Source of the DNA: an uncultured Prevotella sp.
Lineage (GTDB): Bacteria; Bacteroidota; Bacteroidia; Bacteroidales; Bacteroidaceae
Assembly: GCA_946055365.1 (NCBI GenBank)
Contig: CAMGFM010000114.1
Location: forward strand, 1 to 5,209
DNA length: 5,209 nucleotides
Reading direction: 5' to 3'
Numbering within the stretch: position 1 is the first letter of the stretch; each line of letters opens with the position of its first letter. Below the pieces are notes generated by a model that was not told where the DNA came from, made no database searches, and worked only from the letters and a program-made list of their open reading frames with translations. Both the position numbers and the translations under genes were made by a program. Shown here piece after piece: positions 1 through 5,209 of this stretch.

Positions 1-69
1 CATTGCGCTCAGTTTGCACTGTCTTTGCAGAAAATAGGCGGCGGCTCGGTAATTGAAACAAGTTTCTGC
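1..69. repeat. Left-edge intergenic element with a TTGC motif phased at 11 bp
   Basis: The tetramer TTGC occurs at 3-6, 14-17 and 25-28, exactly 11 bp apart, as TTGCGCTC, TTGCACTG and TTGCAGAA. A GC-rich block (GGCGGCGGCTCGG) follows at about 37-49, then AATTGAAACAAGTTTC. All three minus-strand frames are open through this stretch, but no start codon or gene context makes any of them convincing. From memory, very similar sequence recurs in Prevotella/Bacteroides intergenic regions, where its translation is sometimes called as spurious small proteins. That recollection is unchecked. It could be a dispersed intergenic element or the 5' leader of a divergent gene beyond the left edge. The boundaries are approximate. 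Confidence 0.4.
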
Positions 70-90
70 ATCGGTCAATACTTATTATTG
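63..90 (+). promoter_or_regulatory. Weak candidate promoter for the Nudix gene
   Basis: TATTATTG at 83-90 matches the Bacteroidetes -7 element TAnnTTTG with one mismatch. The best upstream partner is TTTC at 63-66, 16 nt away, which is a poor -33 box at a short spacing. It would give a 5' leader of about 45-50 nt before the start codon at 145. The leader close to the gene is A-rich (about 122-135) and has no Shine-Dalgarno sequence, as is usual in this phylum. Confidence 0.25.
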
Positions 91-144
91 TAACAGGTTA
101 CGACATTCTCTTGAACAATCATCAAAATAAAAATACACACACCT

Positions 145-684
145 ATGCATCCAATGGACAAATTAGCTTTCTGCCCAGTGTGCGGAAGCGACAGATTTGC
201 GATAAACAGCGACAACAGCAAGAAATGTGAGGCTTGCGGATTTGAGTTTTTCATGAACGCAAGCTCCTCAACAGTGGCAATCATCACCGACAGCGAGGGC
301 AGAATACTCGTGGAACGCCGCAAGCACGACCCTGCAAAAGGCACTCTTGACCTGCCCGGAGGCTTCATCGCACACAATGAGACTGCCGAAGAGGGCGTGA
401 GACGTGAGGTGATGGAGGAGACAGGACTGGCTGTCGCATCGTCACGCTACATGTTTTCACTGCCCAATGTCTATCATTACAGCGGCATAGACATACACAC
501 GCTCGACCTGTTTTTTGAATGTAAGGTGGACGACTGCGGCACTCTCCATGCTGGCGATGACGCTGCTGAATGTATGTGGATAGACCCGCAGCACATAGAC
601 CCGAGCCTTTTTGGCCTGCACTCCATAAGCAAGGGCCTGAAAATGTATCTACAACATTTGCAGTGCAAGCCTAAAGAAAGATAA
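145..684 (+). CDS. Nudix hydrolase with N-terminal zinc ribbon
   Basis: A 179-residue cytoplasmic protein that probably hydrolyses a nucleoside diphosphate linked to another moiety (NDP-X), with Mg2+ or Mn2+ bound by the Nudix helix. Residues 10-31 form a zinc ribbon: CPVCG (C10, C13) and CEACG (C28, C31). The Nudix box is complete at 73-95, with G73, E79 and then R87-E88-V-M-E91-E92-T-G94-L, fitting GX5EX7REUXEEXGU. It is preceded by the usual LDLPGG turn. The layout recalls NudC (NADH pyrophosphatase), but the protein is shorter and lacks the NudC SQPWPFPxS signature after the box, so the substrate is unknown. The start MHPMDK was chosen because Bacteroidales homologues, as I recall them, begin with MHP; Met4 at 154 is the alternative. 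The gene stands alone, is convergent with the glycosyltransferase gene, and is followed by a hairpin and a T-run. Confidence 0.93.
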   Translation: MHPMDKLAFCPVCGSDRFAINSDNSKKCEACGFEFFMNASSSTVAIITDSEGRILVERRKHDPAKGTLDLPGGFIAHNETAEEGVRREVMEETGLAVASSRYMFSLPNVYHYSGIDIHTLDLFFECKVDDCGTLHAGDDAAECMWIDPQHIDPSLFGLHSISKGLKMYLQHLQCKPKER

Positions 685-693
685 AGTCGCGCC

Positions 694-763
694 GTGTCTG
701 TGGCAAAACACGCATTATGAAAATGCTGTGCTGGCAGAACATAATGCAAAGACACTGTTTTTT
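694..763 (+). terminator. Compound stem-loop and T-run, terminator of the Nudix gene
   Basis: GTGTCT (694-699) pairs with AGACAC (750-755), and inside it GCATTATG (712-719) pairs with CATAATGC (740-747). The 5' side between the two stems can also close as GTG/CAC (700-702 with 709-711). Two bases after the outer stem comes TTTTTT at 758-763. A stem-loop followed by a T-run 10 nt past the stop codon fits an intrinsic terminator, although the stem is interrupted. Confidence 0.55.
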
Positions 764-778
764 GAGCAGAACCCATAT

Positions 779-819
779 CAGAAAGCCTGCCGCGCTTCTA
801 TTGCGCGGCAGGCTTTCTG
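779..819. terminator. Perfect 17-bp hairpin between convergent genes
   Basis: Positions 779-795 (CAGAAAGCCTGCCGCGC) pair without mismatch with 803-819 around the 7-nt loop TTCTATT. It lies 94 nt after the Nudix stop and 38 nt past the end of the glycosyltransferase gene, so it could stop transcription from both sides. The T-rich portion lies inside the stem (GGCTTTCTG) and not after it. The minus strand reaches a U6-complementary (A6) tract further on and no U-run, so it is not a textbook intrinsic terminator in either direction. It may work mainly by protecting 3' ends or blocking read-through. Confidence 0.6.
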
Positions 820-857
820 CATGTCATGACAAGAGTGTATTACGCAGCACGCCGTCA

Positions 858-1859
858 TCAACGTGTCTGTCGTGCTATGCCTGCTGTCATGCCAAGATAT
901 TTGCGCAGGGTGAGCAGCGAGACAAGGCGTTCACGCCCTGCATCACGAAACTGTGCCACCCACTCATGGGCATGTCTTATGATGGCATTGGCCTCTTCGG
1001 GATGCGCGGAATACCAGTCCATCTTGTCGAGCAGGTCAGAGAAGTCGGGCTTCACCTCTATATAATGATAGTCAGGCACAAGCTGTCCCTCCATAAACCA
1101 CGTCTCGCAGGTGGGTCTTGGCATTATGGCTATGCTGTTTGACGACATCACCCACTTGAGGTTGCTTGCCACGTCATTGCCCTCTATCGCCATGACATAC
1201 CTGTAGGCGAGATGCTCATAGACAGTGATTTTTTCGCGTCGCCAGTCCGTGGCTTTTCTGTCGGTGTCGCCTGCATCCACCCTCTCATGACCGAACCACC
1301 GGCGCATGAACAGCTTGCGCTGCTCCTTTTCATACACCTTTCCCCTGAAGACCACAGCGTCCTTTTTCTGGGCAAACGGGGTCTTGTCGTCAACGAATAT
1401 GAAGTGGCGCACCTTGTTGAGCTTCATTATCACGTTGTTGCGGTTGTCGCCGCCGAAGGGACGGCTCTTGGTGATGCTCGGTATGCGCGCTATGTAGTTC
1501 ACGTCGCCCGGCTCTATGTGCCAGCGAGCGTCCTTTGGGAAGTAGCGACCATACTCCATGGTGTCATAATAATAGACCTTTTGCCTCATCTTGGGCTGCG
1601 AGCCTATGGCTACAGACTCCCTCTCCCACTCTTCCGCAGGCACTCCACGATAGGAGTCGCCCTTGCAATAGTAGTCGACGCGCCTCATGATATAATCGCG
1701 GTCATCCCTTGCGGCGAGCAGACGGTCAAGCGACGCGACGGCAGGACGCAACAGGCAGCGCGGCATGTGCATCCTTACAAATGCCTCGGCGTAATAGACA
1801 AACTTGGGATTCTTGCCGTTGAATATCTTTCTCCTTAAGTTTTCAAAGCACATGTCCAT
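858..1859 (-). CDS. Family 90 glycosyltransferase (LpsA/CAP10-like)
   Basis: A 333-residue protein, probably cytoplasmic or membrane-associated, that transfers a sugar (glucose or xylose in characterised relatives) from a nucleotide-sugar to a surface glycan or lipopolysaccharide core. GT90 features in order: a YYYDTMEYGRYFP segment (about 96-108), DDKTPF (157-162), FRGKVY (about 171-176), and the conserved C-terminal block MAIEGNDVASNLKW (223-236) followed by MPRPTCETWFMEG (246-258) and then DYHYIEVKPDFSDLLDK. There is no signal peptide or transmembrane helix. ATG at 1859 was chosen over an in-frame GTG at 1883, because the GTG lies in the apical part of a strong hairpin, whereas 1859 has an AT-rich leader (ACTAAAT just before it). 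A second ATG at 1853 is also possible. No -7 element (TAnnTTTG) is visible between this gene and the next one upstream, which suggests read-through transcription from that gene. Acceptor and donor cannot be told from the sequence. Confidence 0.88.
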   Translation of the reverse strand: MDMCFENLRRKIFNGKNPKFVYYAEAFVRMHMPRCLLRPAVASLDRLLAARDDRDYIMRRVDYYCKGDSYRGVPAEEWERESVAIGSQPKMRQKVYYYDTMEYGRYFPKDARWHIEPGDVNYIARIPSITKSRPFGGDNRNNVIMKLNKVRHFIFVDDKTPFAQKKDAVVFRGKVYEKEQRKLFMRRWFGHERVDAGDTDRKATDWRREKITVYEHLAYRYVMAIEGNDVASNLKWVMSSNSIAIMPRPTCETWFMEGQLVPDYHYIEVKPDFSDLLDKMDWYSAHPEEANAIIRHAHEWVAQFRDAGRERLVSLLTLRKYLGMTAGIARQTR

Positions 1860-1871
1860 ATTTAGTGTAAT

Positions 1872-1909
1872 AAGCCACCGCACCTCCCCTACGGGACATG
1901 CGGTGGCTT
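1872..1909 (-). terminator. Hairpin just upstream of the GT90 start: terminator or attenuator
   Basis: AAGCCACCGCA (1872-1882) pairs perfectly with TGCGGTGGCTT (1899-1909). Inside it, after a 2x2 internal loop, TCCC (1885-1888) pairs with GGGA (1893-1896) around a CTAC loop. On the minus strand the stem is followed by ATTACACTAAAT and then the GT90 start codon, so the U-tract is weak. It lies 75 nt past the stop of the secreted-protein gene, which suits a terminator. Only 12 nt separate it from the GT90 ATG, which leaves no room for a separate promoter, so a partial terminator or 5'-leader structure is as likely. Confidence 0.6.
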
Positions 1910-1984
1910 GCGTGTTATGTGCCGTCTTGCGACAGCCTGATTGTTACATAAATTCTGGTCTTAGTCGTCAAGGCACTGTCTGGA

Positions 1985-3262
1985 TTACTTCTTGACAGCC
2001 TTGAAGCTGCGTCCGTCAACGGTATTGACGATGTTCACGCCACGCTCCATGGCGTTCTTGCGCACGCCGTCAAGCCCGTAAACAGCCTTTGCCTCTGCCT
2101 TGGGAGCCTCAACACCCTGCACTGAAGACTCGCCAGTGGCCTGTGTGTCGAAAACATACACATGGAAGTCGAAGTTCTCGTCTGCCATGAAGCCAGAGAC
2201 ATAGCGTCCGTCAGCAGAAACACCGGTAGGAGTATGCACGCCATTGAGGTCAAACTCAGCAAACTGCTCACACTCGGGGAATGCCTCTGCAAGTGTCATA
2301 GGCTTCTGCTCACCCGGCTTCCACACATAGCCAGTGCGCTGTATGCCCCAGCCAGATGCCTGCTTGTAGAAGTACATCGTGCCGTCGTTGGCCACGGCGT
2401 TGCAGTTATATGAAGCCCTTTCTGGCTCTACCTCCTCGTCACCCTCTACAACGGTTGCGGCATCGGTATACTCGAGAAAGTCGGTCTCGGTGTTGTAGCG
2501 TCCGATGTAATAGTTCTCCTCCCAGTCGCACATCTGTATGGCCACATACTTGCCGTTCTCGCTTGTGGCTGTAGCCTGGAAGATGATGTAAGGATTAGAG
2601 CCGAAACCTCCCTCGAAATATCTCTTGCAGGGATATGTGACAGAGTAGGTCTCGCCGTCAGCATTGCGTGTCCACAACACCATGGGATAGGCAGCCCAGT
2701 TGTCGATGATGCGTCCCACGATGAGCGAGCCGTCGGGAGTGATGCGCTCTGCCGATGTGCCGTTTACCTCAAATCCGCACCATTCTGTAGTAGGCTCGGG
2801 AAGGTCTGTCTTGACACCGTCTTTCCATATACATGCGTGTGTGACGTAGTCAGAGCCGTAGGTGTTGCCCACATAGAAAGACTCGTCGTTGGTGCCGTGC
2901 TTGGCAATGGCAAACGTGCCTTCCTCAAATGACTCCTCGTTGAGCTTCTCCATGTTGCCGTTCATGTCAAAAACGATGGCATAGTCGTCGAAATAGCCGA
3001 ATGCCTTGCCGTTGTCGTTGACTCCGAAGAATGATGTCATCTCGGTTTCGGGTGTGTAGCTGAACGTCTTTGTCTCGGTGTCATACACAAATGCGATTGC
3101 TCCGCCATAATATTCGCCGCTGATATAGCGTCCGTTGGCAGACATGGCTGTACTCATGAGCGAGCCATCCTCGGGATTGGGCAGGATGGTAAGACCATTC
3201 TGTGCGTTGACCATTGACGTAGAAGCTGCCATAGCTGCGAGAGAGAGTAAAAGATGTTTCAT
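1985..3262 (-). CDS. Secreted propeller-like repeat protein with short Prevotella-type C-terminal tail
   Basis: A 425-residue exported protein of unknown function. Residues 1-20 form a signal peptide (K3, hydrophobic LLLSLAAMAA core, V-N-A before Q21). There is no lipobox cysteine, so it is not a typical lipoprotein. The mature part carries at least seven degenerate motifs of the type S-x-D/N-G-x-Y-x-x-G at about 40-49, 81-89, 123-131, 174-183, 233-241, 290-298 and 348-357, for example MSANGRYISG, ITPDGSLIVG and VSADGRYVSG. Such spacing suggests beta-propeller or HAF-like blades. A linker (about 374-393) leads to a tail, AVYGLDGVRKNAMERGVNIV (393-412) and a basic end KAVKK. This resembles the YxLxGxR...xGxNIV...DG endings common on Prevotella exported proteins, which may relate to type IX secretion sorting; that link is inferred. 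The mature chain has six cysteines (144, 162, 212, 245, 287, 331). It has its own promoter at 3314-3344. ATG at 3262 is fixed by the signal peptide. Confidence 0.85.
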   Translation of the reverse strand: MKHLLLSLAAMAASTSMVNAQNGLTILPNPEDGSLMSTAMSANGRYISGEYYGGAIAFVYDTETKTFSYTPETEMTSFFGVNDNGKAFGYFDDYAIVFDMNGNMEKLNEESFEEGTFAIAKHGTNDESFYVGNTYGSDYVTHACIWKDGVKTDLPEPTTEWCGFEVNGTSAERITPDGSLIVGRIIDNWAAYPMVLWTRNADGETYSVTYPCKRYFEGGFGSNPYIIFQATATSENGKYVAIQMCDWEENYYIGRYNTETDFLEYTDAATVVEGDEEVEPERASYNCNAVANDGTMYFYKQASGWGIQRTGYVWKPGEQKPMTLAEAFPECEQFAEFDLNGVHTPTGVSADGRYVSGFMADENFDFHVYVFDTQATGESSVQGVEAPKAEAKAVYGLDGVRKNAMERGVNIVNTVDGRSFKAVKK

Positions 3263-3267
3263 AATAT

Positions 3268-3290
3268 AATGATTTTAACGTTAATGATTT
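3268..3290. repeat. Direct repeat and palindrome in the leader of the secreted-protein gene
   Basis: AATGATTT occurs at 3268-3275 and again at 3283-3290, 15 bp apart, and the 10-bp palindrome TTAACGTTAA (3275-3284) sits between and partly over them. All of it lies between the predicted transcription start (about 3307) and the start codon at 3262. It could be an operator, or chance in AT-rich leader sequence. Confidence 0.3.
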
Positions 3291-3313
3291 CGGTTTGGAA
3301 TTTTGAGGTGTGG

Positions 3314-3344
3314 CAAAAGTAACAATTTATTTTGAACTGTCAAA
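3314..3344 (-). promoter_or_regulatory. Bacteroidetes-type promoter for the secreted-protein gene
   Basis: On the minus strand a T-run ending in TTTG (3344-3341) serves as the -33 box. A 19-nt spacer follows, then TACTTTTG (3321-3314), a perfect match to the -7 consensus TAnnTTTG of the Bacteroidetes primary sigma factor. Transcription would begin around 3305-3309, giving an AT-rich leader of roughly 45 nt. The flank further upstream (about 3345-3370) is also very AT-rich. Confidence 0.7.
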
Positions 3345-3430
3345 AAATATTAACACAAAAATTAAAATTCCATTACAAAACCTGCATTATACATGTCTTT
3401 CATGCCTAAAAGGTCTGTATGCCGCGCCCA

Positions 3431-3601
3431 GAAAGGCAGCTTGGAGACGCAAAATAGGCACTTGGCAAATGCAAAGTGACACCTGAAATTTGCAAAACGG
3501 CACTTTAGAGACGCAAGGCGGCACTTTGGCGGCGTAAAGTGGCACTTTCTAATACGAAAAATGCCGCTCTACATAATGCAGGGCGACATTCGTCATGGTG
3601 T
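3431..3601. repeat. Degenerate tandem array, eight units of 21-23 bp
   Basis: A GGCACTTT-like core recurs with near-exact phase. Core starts are 3435 (GGCAGCTT), 3457 (GGCACTTG), 3478 (GACACCTG), 3499 (GGCACTTT), 3520 (GGCACTTT), 3541 (GGCACTTT), 3563 (GCCGCTCT) and 3585 (GACATTCG). The spacings are 22, 21, 21, 21, 21, 22 and 22. Most units end in an ACGCA- or TTGCA-like tail and begin with an A-rich stretch. The three central units are the best preserved and decay runs outward to both sides. There are no constant spacer sequences of the CRISPR kind. It lies between the N-acyltransferase stop and the AT-rich promoter of the next gene. Units of 21 bp would keep frame, but a TGA in the third unit interrupts the + frame, so a coding role is unlikely. 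Confidence 0.75.
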
Positions 3602-3837
3602 ATATGGCATGGTCTATAAACTCACGCCTCGGTTATTGTCTGTTTTTGGGCATACGTTTTGTCTTCCTTTTGTGTCCTGTTCGGCGCATACTGCAAGTCT
3701 CACCGGCCATGCAGCCCGCTGCACTCCTTCTTTAGACTACGGTATGCCCTCGGCTGAGCCACAAAGACACGACAAAGCTAATTTATACGACACGCTATAT
3801 GTGAAGATTTCACGCACGGCGGCTCTTTGTCGGCGTG
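3602..3837. other. Gene-free stretch between the repeat array and the N-acyltransferase gene
   Basis: No convincing gene, RNA gene or strong terminator is seen here. On the minus strand TAGCTTTG (3780-3773) matches the -7 consensus TAnnTTTG, but no TTTG lies at the right distance upstream of it, so it is a weak promoter candidate. A small hairpin GTGAA/TTCAC (3801-3805 with 3809-3813) lies 25 nt after the N-acyltransferase stop and is too weak to call a terminator. The open + frame from 3561 to 3926 runs antisense into the acyltransferase gene and looks like chance. Confidence 0.4.
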
Positions 3838-4848
3838 TCAGCCAGCCATCTCCTCACCGTCGCGCTGGCGGTAGATCACGTTGTTTGCGCCGCTGGTTAT
3901 CTGCAACGCCTCGGGATGCTCCTTGATGTAGGAGTCTATATGTCTCACGCGCTTGCTCTCGAGTATCTCGTCCACGGCTATGAGTATGCCAGTCTCCTCC
4001 ACGTCGCCAAAGCCATAGTTGATGGCCGTGCCAAAGAGCTTCATGGTGGGCGACAGTCCCATATAGGCGTTGACGAGCGGCGGTATGTTATAGCCGAGGG
4101 CCCTTATCTCGCGGTTGAGGATGAGATAGTCTTTCTTGAAATCATCCTCGCAGAACAGCCTCGCAAGCTCTTCCTCGGGCGTGTCTATCACAAGCGGCTT
4201 GAGCGGAATGATGAGATTTTCCTTGTCGTCAAAATGTTTCTTGAGAAAATAGAGTATCATGTCGCGGCCGCGGCGTATGTAGGAGGGATACATGGTCATC
4301 TTCCCGAAAAAATACTTCACATTGGGCTTTATCACGGTCAACGCCCCGAGTCCGTCCCACAGGTTGTCGAGGGCGAAGAGGCTTTTTGAGCCGCGGCGCG
4401 TGCTTTGATATTCGAGCGTGACAAAGGAACGGCCAAGCTCTATGGTGTAGGGCATATATTCGCTGATGAACTTTTCGGAGAAGTGAAACATGTGTCCCGT
4501 GGCGAGCTTGGGCTGTCCGTCCGCGCCTATCTCCCAGTCTGTGCCAAGCAAGTAGCGGTAGCCGCCGATAATCTCCTCTGCCTCGGGGTTCCACACTATA
4601 AGTTGCTTGTAGCAGTTGGGGCAGGTGTCAAACTCATCTATGTCAACAGACTTGCCTGTGCCGCCTCCAGCCTCACGAAAGGCTATCTCACGCAGGCGGC
4701 CAATCTCAAGCATGACGTTGGGAGCGTTGTGGGCGGTCACGACATATATCTCATTGTGACTCTTATTGGTCATCCTGAGCTGGCGTTCTGGTGTCAGTTC
4801 ACTCTTGAGCAGCTGTTTGCTTATCGGTTGGATTATTGACTCTTCCAT
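3838..4848 (-). CDS. glsB: GNAT/hemolysin-like N-acyltransferase, probable GlsB (amino-acid lipid synthesis)
   Basis: A 336-residue protein of the OlsB/"hemolysin"-like GNAT group. In Bacteroides GlsB attaches a 3-hydroxyacyl chain from acyl-ACP to the amino group of glycine, the first step of glycine-lipid and serine-dipeptide-lipid synthesis; related OlsB acts on ornithine. Landmarks: an N-terminal GRLREIAFREAGGGTG segment (50-65), DEFDTCPNCYKQLIVWNP (71-88), EIIGGYRYLLG (92-102) as the central GNAT strand, ELGRSFVTLEYQ (137-148), and KYFFGKMTMYPSYIRRGRD (178-196). The C-terminal half (about 200-300) contains NYGFGDVEETGILIAVDEI (277-295). No transmembrane segment is seen. It starts 65 nt after the stop of a PlsC-type acyltransferase gene with no promoter visible between, which fits a two-gene operon matching the glsA/glsB pairing. 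The start at 4848 has an AACCTAAA leader. Assignment is by similarity recall and context; glycine versus ornithine as substrate cannot be decided. Confidence 0.83.
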   Translation of the reverse strand: MEESIIQPISKQLLKSELTPERQLRMTNKSHNEIYVVTAHNAPNVMLEIGRLREIAFREAGGGTGKSVDIDEFDTCPNCYKQLIVWNPEAEEIIGGYRYLLGTDWEIGADGQPKLATGHMFHFSEKFISEYMPYTIELGRSFVTLEYQSTRRGSKSLFALDNLWDGLGALTVIKPNVKYFFGKMTMYPSYIRRGRDMILYFLKKHFDDKENLIIPLKPLVIDTPEEELARLFCEDDFKKDYLILNREIRALGYNIPPLVNAYMGLSPTMKLFGTAINYGFGDVEETGILIAVDEILESKRVRHIDSYIKEHPEALQITSGANNVIYRQRDGEEMAG

Positions 4849-4913
4849 TTTAGGTTGTCTATGTCTTTTCTCTGTATGTTTTTCGATGTCATTATATGTG
4901 TCTGCGCCGTGCG

Positions 4914-5209
4914 TCAGGACTGTCTGGCAAGCTCATACACCCTGTCCTGCACATATTGCGCCCACTCCTGCGCCTTGCGCGAGCGGTCAAAAGTCTGCCA
5001 TGGTATGGGCTTGCCTATGGTCACGGTGAATGTCTTGTGTACATTGCGGTACATCTCGTCAACGAGAAAGAGCATGGCGAGGTTTACCTTCAGCCCGAGC
5101 CTTGCACACATGTTGGCTATGGTGTAGAAACGGTCAGAGTTGCGTCCGCTGAAGTGTATAGGCACCACGTCGCGCCGCGTCTCCACGCTCTTGGCAATAA
5201 ACGTCTTCC
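4914..5209 (-). CDS. glsA: 3' end of a PlsC-type O-acyltransferase, probable GlsA (partial)
   Basis: The last 97 residues of a gene that continues past the right edge. The frame stays open to the window end (KTFIAKSVETRRD...), so the GTG at 5186 is an internal valine and not a start. The segment DVVPIHFSGRNSDRFYTIANM matches the post-catalytic strand of 1-acylglycerol-3-phosphate acyltransferase-like enzymes, and TVTIGKPIPWQTF corresponds to their conserved C-terminal GxPI block. The catalytic HX4D motif must lie outside the window. In Bacteroides the GlsA family member O-acylates the 3-hydroxy group of N-acylglycine made by GlsB, completing the diacylated amino-acid lipid, probably at the inner face of the cytoplasmic membrane. 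The adjacent downstream N-acyltransferase gene supports this over a generic phosphatidate-pathway PlsC. Confidence 0.8.
   Translation of the reverse strand, partial: KTFIAKSVETRRDVVPIHFSGRNSDRFYTIANMCARLGLKVNLAMLFLVDEMYRNVHKTFTVTIGKPIPWQTFDRSRKAQEWAQYVQDRVYELARQS

Noticed and set aside
717..1142. + strand open frame of 141 codons after the Nudix gene
   Set aside because: It runs across both hairpins and into the antisense of the glycosyltransferase, and its translation is low-quality and unrecognisable.
1212..1838. Long + strand open frame of 208 codons
   Set aside because: It is entirely antisense to the GT90 gene, whose conserved motifs run through the same bases. The predicted protein shows no recognisable domain and no leader.
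1915..1951. TTATGT/ACATAA stem-loop after the secreted-protein stop
   Set aside because: Only 6 bp around a 25-nt loop with little inner pairing; the neighbouring 1872-1909 hairpin is far stronger.
3431..3601. CRISPR array
   Set aside because: Units abut each other with a 21-22 bp period, have no spacers and are diverged between copies; no cas genes are nearby.
3561..3926. Possible small gene starting inside the repeat array
   Set aside because: The start lies in a decayed repeat unit, the 3' part is antisense to the acyltransferase, and the composition is unlike a real protein here.
3835..4389. + strand open frame of 184 codons
   Set aside because: It is antisense to the well-supported N-acyltransferase gene and has no recognisable domain, so it is a codon-bias shadow.
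5184..5186. GTG as start of a short 90-residue protein at the right edge
   Set aside because: The frame continues open to the window edge and the sequence is the C-terminal part of a PlsC-type enzyme, so this is an internal valine.

Overview
The window looks like a chromosomal segment from a Bacteroidales bacterium, most likely Prevotella or a close relative. The evidence is indirect. The start codons have A-rich leaders without Shine-Dalgarno sequences. One gene is preceded by a good match to the Bacteroidetes promoter (TTTG, 19-nt spacer, TAnnTTTG). The proteins resemble Bacteroides/Prevotella families, and one secreted protein ends in a short tail of a type I recall from Prevotella exported proteins. 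No database search was possible, so family names rest on motif recognition.

Layout, left to right. Positions 1-144 are a non-coding leader that starts with a regular TTGC motif spaced 11 bp apart. A Nudix hydrolase with an N-terminal zinc ribbon follows on the + strand (145-684). Its 3' side (685-857) holds two successive stem-loops that separate it from a convergent minus-strand gene, a family-90 glycosyltransferase (858-1859). Upstream of that gene is a strong hairpin (1872-1909), then a minus-strand gene for a secreted, repeat-containing, propeller-like protein (1985-3262) with its own recognisable promoter (3314-3344). Next is a 575-bp gene-free stretch containing a degenerate tandem array with a 21-22 bp period (3431-3601). 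The right end is a minus-strand operon: the 3' end of a PlsC-type O-acyltransferase (4914 to the window edge) followed by a GNAT/hemolysin-like N-acyltransferase (3838-4848).

The two acyltransferases match the arrangement of glsA and glsB, which in Bacteroides make N-acyl and then N,O-diacyl amino-acid lipids (glycine lipids, the precursors of serine-glycine dipeptide lipids). The GT90 enzyme is probably involved in glycosylating a surface glycan or lipopolysaccharide. With the exported propeller-like protein, most of the window therefore concerns the cell envelope, though nothing shows that the genes are co-regulated. The least explained parts are the 21-bp array, the 11-bp-phased motif at the left edge, and the hairpin placed 12 nt upstream of the glycosyltransferase start codon.
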